Origin: Lachnospiraceae bacterium
GTDB taxonomy: Bacteria > Bacillota > Clostridia > Lachnospirales > Lachnospiraceae
Direction of reading: 5' to 3'
Length of the DNA: 64,000 nucleotides
NCBI GenBank assembly: GCA_017513125.1
Contig: JAFWDI010000015.1
Coordinates: forward strand, 1 to 64,000
Part shown: piece by piece, positions 52,547 through 61,760 of the stretch
Layout of the letters: every line of letters starts with the position of its first letter
Position numbering within the stretch: the first letter of the stretch is position 1
Position numbers and translations under genes: made by a program
The notes under the pieces: generated by a model
Database searches by the model: none
The model's input: the letters and a program-made list of their open reading frames with translations, nothing else
What the model was told of the DNA's origin: nothing

Positions 52547-53578
52547 ATGGAGAAAAAAGATCTGGATTGGGGAGCACTCCCGTTTGGGTATGTCCGCACC
52601 GATTACCGTTACGAGACCCGCTATACGGACGGCTCGTGGGACGAGGGCGGACTGGTCACGGACAGCACGATCACGCTGAGCGAGTGCGCGGGCGTATTCC
52701 AGTACGCGCAGACCTGCTTTGAGGGCCTGAAGGCGTACACGACCGAGAACGGCCAGATCGTCGTATTCCGCCCGGATCTGAACCAGGAGCGCATGGCGAA
52801 CAGCTGCGAGCGCCTCTGCATTCCGAAACTTCCGGAAGGACGTTTCCTGGAGGCGGTCGACCAGGTCGTCCGCGCGAACGCCGCTTATGTTCCTCCGTAC
52901 GGCTCCGGCGCCACGCTTTATATCCGACCCTTCGTGATGGGTTCCGGCGTCGTGATCGGCGTGAAGCCTTCGGAAGAGTATATTTTCCGCATGTTCGTGA
53001 CCCCCGTCGGGGCCTATTTCAAGGGCGGCATCAAACCCGTGACGATCTGCGTCAGCGATTATGACCGCGCGGCGCCCCACGGCACCGGAAATATTAAGGC
53101 CGGCCTGAATTATGCCATGAGCCTGTATCCCGGCATGGTCGCCCACGCAAACGGCTTTGCCGAGAACATGTATCTGGATCCCCAGACCCGCACGAAGGTG
53201 GAGGAGACCGGCGGCGCGAACTTCATCTTTATCACGAAGGACGGAAAGCTCGTCACGCCGAAGTCCGACTCGATCCTTCCTTCCATTACCCGCCGCTCGA
53301 TCATGTACGTGGCCGAGCATTATCTGGGCATGGAGGTCGAGCAGCGCGAGGTCCTGTTCAGCGAGGTCCCGGATATGGCCGAGATCGGTCTCTGCGGCAC
53401 GGCCGCGGTGATCAGCCCGGTCGGAAAGATCGTCGACCATGGCCGGGAGATCGAAGTCCCGAGCGGCACCGAGACCATCGGACCGAAACTGAAGGAACTC
53501 TACGACACGCTGACCGGCATCCAGATGGGCCGCATCGAGGCACCGGAGGGATGGATCCGCGTGATCGACTGCGAGTAA
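52547..53578 (+). CDS. ilvE: Branched-chain amino acid aminotransferase
   Basis: The 343-residue fold-type IV PLP enzyme makes valine, leucine and isoleucine from their keto acids. It shows QYAQTCFEGLKAY near residue 55, YIRPFVMGSG near 127, the cofactor Lys in GTGNIKAGLNYAMSLYPG near 185 and GTAAVISPVGKI near 285. Length fits the larger eukaryote-like BCAT group. ATG 52547 has GGAGG 8 nt upstream; the longer in-frame start at 52454 would overlap the promoter. Confidence 0.94.
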   Translation: MEKKDLDWGALPFGYVRTDYRYETRYTDGSWDEGGLVTDSTITLSECAGVFQYAQTCFEGLKAYTTENGQIVVFRPDLNQERMANSCERLCIPKLPEGRFLEAVDQVVRANAAYVPPYGSGATLYIRPFVMGSGVVIGVKPSEEYIFRMFVTPVGAYFKGGIKPVTICVSDYDRAAPHGTGNIKAGLNYAMSLYPGMVAHANGFAENMYLDPQTRTKVEETGGANFIFITKDGKLVTPKSDSILPSITRRSIMYVAEHYLGMEVEQREVLFSEVPDMAEIGLCGTAAVISPVGKIVDHGREIEVPSGTETIGPKLKELYDTLTGIQMGRIEAPEGWIRVIDCE

Positions 53579-53620
53579 GGAGAGCCGGCATTGACGGCAG
53601 TTGCATAAGGGAGATAAACC

Positions 53621-55294
53621 ATGCAGATGACAGGAGCGCAGATCGTCATTGAGACGCTCATCGAGCAGGGCACGGAGGTCGTTTTCGGCTATCCGGGCGG
53701 TACGGTGAACGATATCTACGATCAGCTTTATCAGAATAAAGATCGGATCCGCCACATTCTCTGCTCGCACGAGCAGGGCGGAACTCATGCCGCCGACGGC
53801 TATTCCCGGGCTTCCGGAAAGACCGGCGTCATGATCGCGACTTCCGGCCCCGGCGCGACGAACACGGTGACCGGCGTGGCCACGGCCTACATGGATTCGA
53901 TTCCGCTCGTGGTCCTGACGGGAAATGTCTCGATCAGCGTCATGGGACAGGATAACTTCCAGGAAGTCGACATCATGGGCACGACCATGGGCATCGTGAA
54001 GCACAGCTACCGCGTCGAGAAGGTCGAGGAACTCGCCGACACGATCCGCGAGGCGTTCTATCTCGCGCGTGAAGGCCGCCCCGGCCCTGTCCTGATCGAT
54101 ATTCCGAAGGACGTTCAGACCGCGAAGTGCGAGTTTACGCAGGCGGGGGTCATTCCCTATGAGCCCGCGGCCCGCTGCTCCGAGGAGGAGATCGACGCGG
54201 CGGTGAAGCTTATGGAAGAGAGCAGACGGCCGATCATTTACGTGGGCGGCGGTGCGATCTACGCGGGAGCGGAAGAGAGCATCCTGAAGCTCGCGCAGCT
54301 TCTGGACGCGCCGATCTCGACCAGCCTGATGGGCGTGGACGCTGTGCCGGCCGACACCGAGGGCTATCTCGGTATGAGCGGCATGCACGGACATTATGCC
54401 TCGACGAAGGCGATCTCGGAGGCGGACCTTTACGTGGCGGTCGGCGCCCGGTTCTCTGACCGCTCTGTCGGTAATAAAGAGAAGTACGCGAGCCGCGCCC
54501 GGATCGTCCATATCGACGTGGATCCCGCCGAGATCAATAAAAATATCGACAGCGACGTCGACCTGATCGGTGACGCGAACGAAGTCCTGAAGCGGATCAT
54601 CGCGAAGGTGAAGGGTTCGCGGAAGCCCGAGTGGAAGGCGGAGATCGCCCGCATGAAGGAGTACGAGAAAAAGCGCGAGCCTTATTTCGAGGGCCCGCTG
54701 ACTCCGTACGGGATCATCGACGCTGTCTGCGAGCGCGTTCCGGAAGACACACCCGTGGTCACGGACGTGGGCGAGCATCAGATGTGGGTGGCCCAGCGCT
54801 ACCGCTTCCGCCGTCCCAGAACGTTCCTGACGAGCGGCGGCTTCGGCACGATGGGCTTCGGCATGGGAGCCGCGAACGGCGCGGCGACCGCGACCGGGAA
54901 GCGCAGCATCCTGTTCACCGGCGACGGCAGCTTTGCCATGAACATGATGGAGCTGGGCACCGCGGTCACCGAGAACATCCCTGTCACGGTCATTGTCTTT
55001 AATAACGGTACGCTCGGCATGGTCCGCGAGCTGCAGAAGTTCTTCGTGAACGAGCACTATTTCGCGACGACCACGAACCGTAAGACGGATTTTGCGGCGC
55101 TTGCGGAGGCGTTCGGCGCGAAAGGATTCAAGGCCGCCACGCCGGAAGAGTTTTCCGAGGCGCTTGAGGGCGCGCTCGCGGCGGAAGGCCCCTCGCTGAT
55201 CGAGTGTATGATCTCGCCGGACGAGCTGGTCTATCCGATGGTTCCGCCGAATAAATCCGTGGACGAGATCATGCTGCAGGAGGAGAGATCATGA
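53621..55294 (+). CDS. ilvB: Acetolactate synthase, large (catalytic) subunit
   Basis: The 557-residue ThDP/FAD enzyme condenses pyruvate to acetolactate. It has GAQIVIETLIEQGTEVVFGYPGGTVNDIYD, the ThDP-activating glutamate in SHEQGGTHAADGYSRASG near residue 47, TSGPGATNTVTGVATAYMDSIPLVVLTGNV near 69, and the ThDP/Mg motif GDGSFAMNMMELGTAVTENIPVTVIVFNNGTLG near 434. AAGGGAG precedes the ATG. Its stop overlaps the small subunit start (ATGA). Confidence 0.96.
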   Translation: MQMTGAQIVIETLIEQGTEVVFGYPGGTVNDIYDQLYQNKDRIRHILCSHEQGGTHAADGYSRASGKTGVMIATSGPGATNTVTGVATAYMDSIPLVVLTGNVSISVMGQDNFQEVDIMGTTMGIVKHSYRVEKVEELADTIREAFYLAREGRPGPVLIDIPKDVQTAKCEFTQAGVIPYEPAARCSEEEIDAAVKLMEESRRPIIYVGGGAIYAGAEESILKLAQLLDAPISTSLMGVDAVPADTEGYLGMSGMHGHYASTKAISEADLYVAVGARFSDRSVGNKEKYASRARIVHIDVDPAEINKNIDSDVDLIGDANEVLKRIIAKVKGSRKPEWKAEIARMKEYEKKREPYFEGPLTPYGIIDAVCERVPEDTPVVTDVGEHQMWVAQRYRFRRPRTFLTSGGFGTMGFGMGAANGAATATGKRSILFTGDGSFAMNMMELGTAVTENIPVTVIVFNNGTLGMVRELQKFFVNEHYFATTTNRKTDFAALAEAFGAKGFKAATPEEFSEALEGALAAEGPSLIECMISPDELVYPMVPPNKSVDEIMLQEERS

Positions 55295-55782
55295 GTAAAT
55301 ATACGATCGGACTTTTGGTGCGGAACCGCTACGGCGTGCTTTCGCGCGTTTCATCCATGTTCTCCCGCCGCGGTTTTAACATCGACAGCCTGACTGTCGG
55401 CGAGACCGCGGACAGCAGCATTTCCCGCATGACCATTACGCTGAGCGGAAACAGCCATGACCGCGACCAGATCATCAAGCAGCTGGCGAAGCTGCACGAA
55501 GTGATCAAGGTCAAGGACATGTCCGACGGAGAAGTCGTTTCCCGCGAACTGGTGATCATCAAGGTCCGTGCGGACCGGGAGGCGCGTCAGGAGATCCTGA
55601 ACGCGGCGAATGTATTCCGCGCGAAAGTCGTGGATTACTCGCCTCATTCGATGATGCTGGAGATCACGGGTACCGGAGATAAGATAAACGCTTTGGTGGA
55701 GATCCTGAAAGACTACGGTCTGCTGGAGATCGCACGTACCGGTATCGTGGCAGTGGAGAGAGGAGGAAACGACCGGGACTGA
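55291..55782 (+). CDS. ilvN: Acetolactate synthase, small (regulatory) subunit
   Basis: The 163-residue protein has an N-terminal ACT domain (KYTIGLLVRNRYGVLSRVSSMFSRRGFNIDSLTVGET) and a C-terminal half (about 80-163) that binds the catalytic subunit (SREL VIIKVRADREARQEILNAANVFRAKVVDYSPHSMMLEITGTGDKINAL). It gives valine feedback control. It overlaps ilvB by 4 nt. Confidence 0.95.
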   Translation: MSKYTIGLLVRNRYGVLSRVSSMFSRRGFNIDSLTVGETADSSISRMTITLSGNSHDRDQIIKQLAKLHEVIKVKDMSDGEVVSRELVIIKVRADREARQEILNAANVFRAKVVDYSPHSMMLEITGTGDKINALVEILKDYGLLEIARTGIVAVERGGNDRD

Positions 55783-55822
55783 CGCGCGGCGCCGGTCCGA
55801 CGAGGCCTGTATTTTTACAGTA

Positions 55823-56791
55823 ATGAAAAAGGTTCTGCTGATAGTAAATCCGAAAGCACACGGCGGACTTCTCCCGCAGCTGGCTGAGATCCTGAACATT
55901 TTTTCACAGGCGGATTACCGCACCGAGGTCTACATCACGCAGGCCGCGGGCGACGCCGCGCTTCAGGTACCGGTCCGCGCGCTCGGGAAGGATATCGTCG
56001 TCAGCTGCGGCGGCGACGGCACCATGAACGAGATCGTGACGGGACTCATGAACATGAAGCCGGAGGACCGTCCCGCGCTCGGGCTGATTCCCGCCGGCAC
56101 CACGAACGATCTCGCGAAGTCGCACAACATCGTCGGCACCATGCTGGACGCCGCGAAGCTCGTGGTCGAAGACCGGGAGAACTGGGTCGATATCGGATGT
56201 ATTAACGGCGAAAAGTATTTTGAGTACGTGGCCGGTTTCGGAGCATTCACCGGCACTTCCTATCTGGTGCCTTCGGGGGCGAAGTCTATCCTGGGCTACA
56301 CCGCATATCTCGTGTCGGGAGCCGTAGAATTATTGAACCTGACTTCCAAATCCGTACGCATCACGACAGAGGAGGAGAGCTGGGACGATCAGATCATGTC
56401 CGCATTGATCACGAACGCGTCCCAGGTGGCCGGTTTCCGCGATAAGGTCGCGTACAATGTCGACACGAACGACGGACAGTTCGAGCTTCTGCTGATCCGC
56501 GAGCCGAAAGACCTCGTGGACATGGATCAGGTGCTGGGATCGCTGGTCTTCGTGTCGGACAACAAATTCGTGCGGAGGATCAAGACCTCGAAGGTCAAAT
56601 TCGAGTTCGAACAGCCGGCCGCATGGGTAAAAGACGGAGAGTATGCCGGAGATTATAAGGAGACCGTGGTGGAGAACATCCACAGCGCGATCCGGATCAT
56701 CGGCGGCCCGCCTGTCCACGAAGTCGATTGGGTCACGAACGCCGCGAACATTTACACGGGCCTGGGTCAGAACCCTATGCCGATCGTCTGA
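55823..56791 (+). CDS. Diacylglycerol/sphingosine kinase-like lipid kinase
   Basis: The 322-residue protein has the DAGK catalytic motif [18 protein letters not shown] near residue 62 and [17 protein letters not shown] near 93, after an N-terminal [14 protein letters not shown]. This matches YegS/DgkB-type soluble lipid kinases that phosphorylate diacylglycerol in Gram-positive phospholipid recycling. It lies 40 bp after ilvN and before rpoD; no obvious link to either. Confidence 0.9.
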   Translation: MKKVLLIVNPKAHGGLLPQLAEILNIFSQADYRTEVYITQAAGDAALQVPVRALGKDIVVSCGGDGTMNEIVTGLMNMKPEDRPALGLIPAGTTNDLAKSHNIVGTMLDAAKLVVEDRENWVDIGCINGEKYFEYVAGFGAFTGTSYLVPSGAKSILGYTAYLVSGAVELLNLTSKSVRITTEEESWDDQIMSALITNASQVAGFRDKVAYNVDTNDGQFELLLIREPKDLVDMDQVLGSLVFVSDNKFVRRIKTSKVKFEFEQPAAWVKDGEYAGDYKETVVENIHSAIRIIGGPPVHEVDWVTNAANIYTGLGQNPMPIV

Positions 56792-56882
56792 GGGGCAGCT
56801 GCGTGGGCCGGCTGCCGAGCCTGCCGCATGCCTGCGTCACAGTAAAAGGGGCCTTCGGGCCCGAGAAGGAGAACACACGAAC

Positions 56883-58055
56883 ATGTCTGAGATCAAATTT
56901 GACGAAGTCATCTCGAAACTGGAAGAGATCGCGGAGGCGAAGGATCAGAAGCTGGACAACACGGATATCCTTTCCGTCATTCCCGCGGAACAGCTGAACC
57001 AGAACCTGCTGGACGATATCACCGAGGTCCTCGGCGATAAAGGGATCGAGCTGGTCCGCCCCACGATCGACGCGTTCTTCCGTGATGAGATGGACGATCT
57101 GGATCCGGATGAAAATGATCTGCTGGATGACGACCTGGATGACGACCTGGACGCAGAAGAAGATCTGGATGTTGATGGCGCGTCCGGCGACAGCCGTGAT
57201 GCCGACGCGGTCGAGATTCTCGAGAATATCGGAACGGAGGATCCCGTCCGCATGTACCTGAAGGAGATCGGTACGGTTCCGCTGCTGACCGCCGAGGAAG
57301 AAGTGGAGCTCGCGAAGCGGAAGGCCGAGGGCGATCAGGAAGCGAAGGATAAGCTGATCGAGGCGAACCTCCGCCTCGTGGTGTCGATCGCGAAGCGCTA
57401 CACCGGCCGTGGCATGTCGTTCCTGGATCTGGTCCAGGAGGGAAATCTCGGCCTGATCAAGGGCGTGGAGAAGTTCGATTATACGAGAGGCTATAAGCTT
57501 TCGACCTATGCGACCTGGTGGATCCGCCAGTCCGTGACCCGCGCGCTCGCTGACCAGGCCCGCACGATCCGCGTGCCGGTGCATATGGTCGAGACGATAA
57601 ATAAGATGTCGAAGATGCAGCGGAAGCTCACGCTGGAACTGGGCTATGAGCCTTCGATCGCGGAGCTGGCGCAGGCGCTGGAGATCACCGAGGAGAAGGC
57701 CATGGAGATCATGCAGATCGCCCGTGAGCCTGCCTCGCTGGAGACTCCCATCGGTGAAGAGGATGACTCGAACCTCGGCGATTTCGTCGCGGACCAGAAT
57801 GCCGTCACACCCGAAGGGAACGTGGAACAGGTCATGCTGCGCGAGCATATCGAGACGCTGCTCGACGACCTGAAAGACCGTGAGCGGGCGGTGATCGTCC
57901 TGCGCTTCGGCCTGGAGGACGGACATCCCCGCACGCTGGAGGAAGTCGGCAAGGAGTTCAATGTCACCCGCGAGCGCATCCGTCAGATCGAGGCGAAGGC
58001 GCTGCGGAAGCTTCGGAACCCGGTGCGGAGCAAACGCATTAAGGATTTCCTGTGA
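56883..58055 (+). CDS. rpoD: Primary sigma factor RpoD (SigA)
   Basis: The 390-residue housekeeping sigma factor has region 1.1, an acidic stretch (about residues 75-100, rich in Asp), region 1.2 [27 protein letters not shown], region 2 ([77 protein letters not shown]), region 3 and region 4.2 ([28 protein letters not shown]). ATG 56883 begins the family N-terminus with AAGGAG upstream. A small GGGCC-TTCG-GGCCC hairpin sits in the leader. No dnaG precedes it, unlike the usual arrangement. Confidence 0.96.
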   Translation: MSEIKFDEVISKLEEIAEAKDQKLDNTDILSVIPAEQLNQNLLDDITEVLGDKGIELVRPTIDAFFRDEMDDLDPDENDLLDDDLDDDLDAEEDLDVDGASGDSRDADAVEILENIGTEDPVRMYLKEIGTVPLLTAEEEVELAKRKAEGDQEAKDKLIEANLRLVVSIAKRYTGRGMSFLDLVQEGNLGLIKGVEKFDYTRGYKLSTYATWWIRQSVTRALADQARTIRVPVHMVETINKMSKMQRKLTLELGYEPSIAELAQALEITEEKAMEIMQIAREPASLETPIGEEDDSNLGDFVADQNAVTPEGNVEQVMLREHIETLLDDLKDRERAVIVLRFGLEDGHPRTLEEVGKEFNVTRERIRQIEAKALRKLRNPVRSKRIKDFL

Positions 58056-58122
58056 TCCGTCCGGAGCCGCTGCTGCGCTTCCGGAGCTGGACCGGCACGG
58101 CGGATGTCTGCCGCCGAACGAC

Positions 58123-58785
58123 ATGAACGTACGAAACTATCAAAAAGAACTGGAACAGATCATAGCGGAGACCGCCGCGGGAGACGATCCCGCGGAGGTC
58201 TCTCACACTGTTCCGACACTGCTCCTGCACGCCTGCTGCGCGCCCTGTTCGAGCTATGTGATGGAGTACCTGAAATCGCATTTCGCGATCACGCTCTATT
58301 ACTATAACCCGAACATCACGGACGCGGAGGAGTACGGGAAGCGCATGGAGGAGGCCCGGCGGCTCGTCCGGGCATATAACGAGACATTGCCCGGCCCCGA
58401 CATCGTCTTCCTCGAGGGCTCGTATGAGCCCGGGCGCTATCTCGAGGCCGTGAAGGGCCTCGAGGACGAGCCGGAGGGCGGCAGGCGCTGCGAGGTGTGC
58501 TTCCGCCTGCGCCTTGCGGAGACGCTGGCGCGTGCGCGGGAACAGGGTTCGGACCGGTTCTGCACGACGCTTTCGATCTCGCCTCTGAAAAACGCACCTC
58601 TGCTCAATGCCATCGGCGAGGAACTCGCCGGGCAGGACGGCGGCCCGCGCTGGCTCCCGTCGGATTTCAAAAAGCGCGGAGGCTACCAGCGGTCGATCGA
58701 ACTGTCGGCCGAATACGGATTATATCGTCAGAATTACTGCGGCTGCGTTTTTTCCCGCAGAAAAAGAAAGGAAGAGAAGAAATGA
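58123..58785 (+). CDS. queH: Epoxyqueuosine reductase QueH
   Basis: The 220-residue protein (former DUF208) has paired cysteines in LLHACCAPCSSYVMEYL near residue 30, YYYNPNITDAEEYGKRMEEARRL near 52, GRRCEVCFRLRL near 118 and a C-terminal NYCGCVFS. The cysteines bind an Fe-S cluster and a second metal in the QueH family, which reduces epoxyqueuosine in tRNA to queuosine. Its stop overlaps the ackA start (ATGA). No other queuosine genes are in the window. Confidence 0.92.
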   Translation: MNVRNYQKELEQIIAETAAGDDPAEVSHTVPTLLLHACCAPCSSYVMEYLKSHFAITLYYYNPNITDAEEYGKRMEEARRLVRAYNETLPGPDIVFLEGSYEPGRYLEAVKGLEDEPEGGRRCEVCFRLRLAETLARAREQGSDRFCTTLSISPLKNAPLLNAIGEELAGQDGGPRWLPSDFKKRGGYQRSIELSAEYGLYRQNYCGCVFSRRKRKEEKK

Positions 58786-59984
58786 AGGTATTGGTCATTA
58801 ACTGCGGCAGCTCGTCACTGAAGTATCAGCTGATCGATTCCGAGACCGAGGAAGTGGTGGCAAAAGGAAACTGCGAGCGCATCGGAATCGACGGGCGCCT
58901 TACGCATACACCCGCCGGAAAAGAGAAGGTCGTGATCGAGAGCCCCATGCCGGATCACAACGCCGCGGTCCACATGGTCCTGAGTATCCTTACGGATCCG
59001 GAGCACGGCGTGATCGGCTCCCTCGACGAGATCGGAGCGGTCGGACACCGCGTCGTGCACGGCGGAGAGAAGTTCAGCAGTTCCGTGCTGCTGAACGATG
59101 AGGTCATCGCGGAGATCGAAGAGTGCAACCACCTCGCACCGCTGCATAATCCGGCAAATGTGACCGGCATTCAGGCCTGTATGGAGCTGATGCCCGGGAA
59201 GCCCATGGCGGCCGTGTTCGATACGGCGTTCCACCAGACGCTCCCGAAGGAAGCGTTCCTGTACGGCGTCCCGATCGAGTATTACGAGAAGTACGGCTTC
59301 CGCCGCTACGGTTTTCACGGAACGAGCCATTCGTACGTTTCGAAGCGCGCCGCGGAGTTCCTCGGAAAGGATCCCGCGGATCTGAAGATCATCGTCTGCC
59401 ATCTGGGCAACGGCTCCAGCATCTGCGCGGTCAGCGGCGGCCGTTCGGTCGACACCTCCATGGGCCTGACTCCGCTCGCGGGACTTCCCATGGGAACGCG
59501 TTCGGGCGACATCGATCCGTCATTCTTCGAGTTTATCGCGGAGAAGGAGCAGCTGGACCTGAAGGGGATCATGAACATCCTGAATAAGAAGTCGGGCGTG
59601 CTCGGCCTCTCCGGCGGCATCTCCAGCGATTTCCGGGATCTGCGCGCCGCGGCTGACGAGGGTGATGAAAAAGCGAAGACCGCGTTGGACGTGTTCTGCT
59701 ATCAGGTCGCGAAAGTCGTCGGTTCCTACGCGGCGGTCATGGACGGCGTGGACGCGATCTGCTTCACGGCGGGCATCGGTGAGAACACGCCGCTTATCCG
59801 CGAGAAGATCCTGAGTCATCTGGATTTCCTGGGCATCGATCTGGACCGGGAAGTCAATGACAGCACGCACGGCACCGAGGCGCGCATCTCGAAGCCGGGT
59901 TCGAGAGTGGAGGCTCTGGTCATCCCGACGAACGAGGAGCTCATGATATGCCGGGAGACCGCGGCATTGATCGAGGGCTGCTGA
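58782..59984 (+). CDS. ackA: Acetate kinase
   Basis: The 400-residue kinase makes acetate and ATP from acetyl phosphate. Hallmarks: MKVLVINCGSSSLKYQL, GHRVVHGGEKF near residue 87, AVFDTAFHQTLP near 145, YGFHGTSHSYVSKRA near 175, CHLGNGSSICAV near 206, and GENTPLIREKIL near 330. It starts inside the queH stop with GAAGAG upstream. No phosphotransacetylase is adjacent. Confidence 0.96.
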   Translation: MKVLVINCGSSSLKYQLIDSETEEVVAKGNCERIGIDGRLTHTPAGKEKVVIESPMPDHNAAVHMVLSILTDPEHGVIGSLDEIGAVGHRVVHGGEKFSSSVLLNDEVIAEIEECNHLAPLHNPANVTGIQACMELMPGKPMAAVFDTAFHQTLPKEAFLYGVPIEYYEKYGFRRYGFHGTSHSYVSKRAAEFLGKDPADLKIIVCHLGNGSSICAVSGGRSVDTSMGLTPLAGLPMGTRSGDIDPSFFEFIAEKEQLDLKGIMNILNKKSGVLGLSGGISSDFRDLRAAADEGDEKAKTALDVFCYQVAKVVGSYAAVMDGVDAICFTAGIGENTPLIREKILSHLDFLGIDLDREVNDSTHGTEARISKPGSRVEALVIPTNEELMICRETAALIEGC

Positions 59985-60035
59985 CGGCAGATGCCGATCG
60001 CGCGGCGGTCCGCGAAGCGTAAAGCGGGAAACGGC

Positions 60036-60077
60036 GCACTTGTCCCGAAATTGTATTTCGGGACAAGTGCATTTTAT
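60036..60077 (+). terminator. Perfect 15-bp palindrome, likely terminator of queH-ackA
   Basis: GCACTTGTCCCGAAA (60036-60050) pairs perfectly with TTTCGGGACAAGTGC (60056-60070), loop TTGTA, followed by ATTTTAT. It is 50 bp after ackA and 15 bp before the next promoter, so it could also act as an operator. Confidence 0.75.
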
Positions 60078-60084
60078 AAAAACT

Positions 60085-60112
60085 TTGCTTGTCTCCGGCA
60101 GGCTCATATGAT
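60085..60112 (+). promoter_or_regulatory. Promoter of the CoA-transferase gene
   Basis: TTGCTT (60085-60090), a 16-nt spacer and TATGAT (60107-60112) lie 72 bp before the start codon. Confidence 0.5.
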
Positions 60113-60183
60113 AAAGTCTTTCGTGTCTTTTTTTTAACAATCGAGATGACCCGAAAGACTTTTCATTTTTAAGGAGTATTTTT

Positions 60184-61488
60184 ATGGATTACAGAGCAAT
60201 GTATGAGTCGAAGAAGAGCACGATTCCGGAACTGCTGAGTCTGATCCAGTCGGGTGACTGCGTCGTGACGGGCACGGATTCGGACGCCCCCGTGACGATC
60301 CTGAAGGAGCTGCACACGATCGGAGACCGTGTCGACAACGTCTGGATCGTGAAAGGCGCGGACCGCATTTATCCGTTTATGACGATGCCGGAGCTTCACG
60401 GAAAGATCAACTGCACGGGTCTGATCATGGGCGCCGGCAACCGCGAGTCGCAGAAGACCTTCAACTACCAGTACATGCCGGCGAACCTGCATGACTGGAT
60501 CTATCGCTGGGAGAAGAACCGCCCGATCACGGTCCTGCTGACCGCGGCGACTCCGATGGACGAGGACGGCTATCTGTATATGTCCACCTGCCTGATCAAT
60601 GAAGCGGAGGCTCTGAAGAGCCCCAGCCTGCGGAACATCATCGTTCAGGTGAACTCGAAGCTGCCCGTGCTGAAGAGCGAGGCGGGACGGATCCACATCA
60701 GCCAGATCACGGGACTGATCGAGGCGGACGACGACCTGTATACGGTCCCGACGCCGAACCCGTCCGAAACGGATAAGATCATCGGCGCGACCGCGGCCGA
60801 GTTTATCAATGACGGCGACACGATCCAGATCGGCCTGGGCGGCACCGCGGACATGGTAGCCGTGGCGCTCGAGTCGAAGAAAGATCTGGGCCTGCACACC
60901 GAGCTGTTCACACCCGGCATCGGACACCTGATCCGCATCGGCGTCATCACCGGCGAGCGGAAGACGGTCTATAAAGGCCGCCACGTCGGTACGTTTGCGA
61001 TCGGCGATGAGGCGCTTTATGAAGATATGGGAAAGAACCCGGCCTATATGATCCTGCCGGGACAGATCACGAACGATCCATTCCTGATCGCTCAGAACGA
61101 TAACATGAAGTCCGTGAACACCGCGCTGGAGATCGACCTGACCGGCCAGATCTGCTCGGAGAGTATGGGCTCGACGATGTATTCCGGCACCGGCGGAGCG
61201 ACCGACTTCGCGTACGGCGCGCTGCACTCGAAGGGCGGCCGCGGCATCATCGCGATCGCATCGACCGCGAAGAAGGGTACGCTGTCGAAGATCAAGCCGC
61301 AGCTGACCCCGGGCGCGACTGTGTCGATCAGCCGGAACCTGGCGGATACGATCATTACCGAGTACGGCGTGGCCGAACTGAAGGGCCGCACGATCACGGA
61401 GCGCGCGCAGATGCTGATCCGGATCGCACACCCGGATTTCCGCGACGAACTGACGTTCGAGGCGAAGAGACTGGGACTCATCTGGTGA
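60184..61488 (+). CDS. Acetyl-CoA hydrolase/transferase family CoA-transferase
   Basis: The 434-residue protein belongs to the CoA-transferase group that includes butyryl-CoA:acetate and 4-hydroxybutyrate CoA-transferases. It has IGLGGTADMVAVAL near residue 217, the active-site Glu326 in GQICSESMGS and the conserved GTGGATDFAYGALHSKGGRGIIAIAST near 335-362, and ITEYGVAEL near 393. The reaction moves CoA between carboxylic acids in fermentation; the substrate pair is uncertain. AAGGAG precedes the start. Confidence 0.87.
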   Translation: MDYRAMYESKKSTIPELLSLIQSGDCVVTGTDSDAPVTILKELHTIGDRVDNVWIVKGADRIYPFMTMPELHGKINCTGLIMGAGNRESQKTFNYQYMPANLHDWIYRWEKNRPITVLLTAATPMDEDGYLYMSTCLINEAEALKSPSLRNIIVQVNSKLPVLKSEAGRIHISQITGLIEADDDLYTVPTPNPSETDKIIGATAAEFINDGDTIQIGLGGTADMVAVALESKKDLGLHTELFTPGIGHLIRIGVITGERKTVYKGRHVGTFAIGDEALYEDMGKNPAYMILPGQITNDPFLIAQNDNMKSVNTALEIDLTGQICSESMGSTMYSGTGGATDFAYGALHSKGGRGIIAIASTAKKGTLSKIKPQLTPGATVSISRNLADTIITEYGVAELKGRTITERAQMLIRIAHPDFRDELTFEAKRLGLIW

Positions 61489-61501
61489 TAAGCTCCTGAG
61501 G

Positions 61502-61662
61502 AGAGAGGAAGCGGCTGCCATGCTTGCATGAGCAGCCGCTTCCTCTCTTCGAAGGGCAACAGACATGAGCACGGGTCATGTGAGCGAAGCACATGACGCA
61601 AAGTGCGAATGGCTGTTATCTGCGGCGGGAGCCCGAAGGGCGGAGCTGCAGATAAGCTTATC
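61502..61662 (+). repeat. Array of three hairpins after the CoA-transferase gene
   Basis: Hairpin 1 is a perfect 17-bp stem (61502-61518 with 61532-61548) whose loop holds a further CATGC/GCATG stem. Hairpin 2 is GTCATGTG (61575-61582) with CACATGAC (61590-61597). Hairpin 3 is TTATCTGC (61616-61623) with GCAGATAA (61648-61655), enclosing GCCC-GAA-GGGC; its right arm overlaps the palindrome GATAAGCTTATC (61651-61662). No T-run follows hairpin 1, so it is not a simple terminator. The array ends 17 bp before the next promoter. Confidence 0.65.
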
Positions 61663-61678
61663 TTTGGTGAGGCGAGCT

Positions 61679-61707
61679 TTTACACGATCTGCTGTGCCGG
61701 TTATAAT
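61679..61707 (+). promoter_or_regulatory. Promoter of the flavin/Fe-S oxidoreductase gene
   Basis: TTTACA (61679-61684), a 17-nt spacer and TATAAT (61702-61707) lie 54 bp before the start codon. Confidence 0.7.
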
Positions 61708-61760
61708 ACGATATATCACATGAACCCATTGACGAGGCAATACAACAGGAGACAATAATT

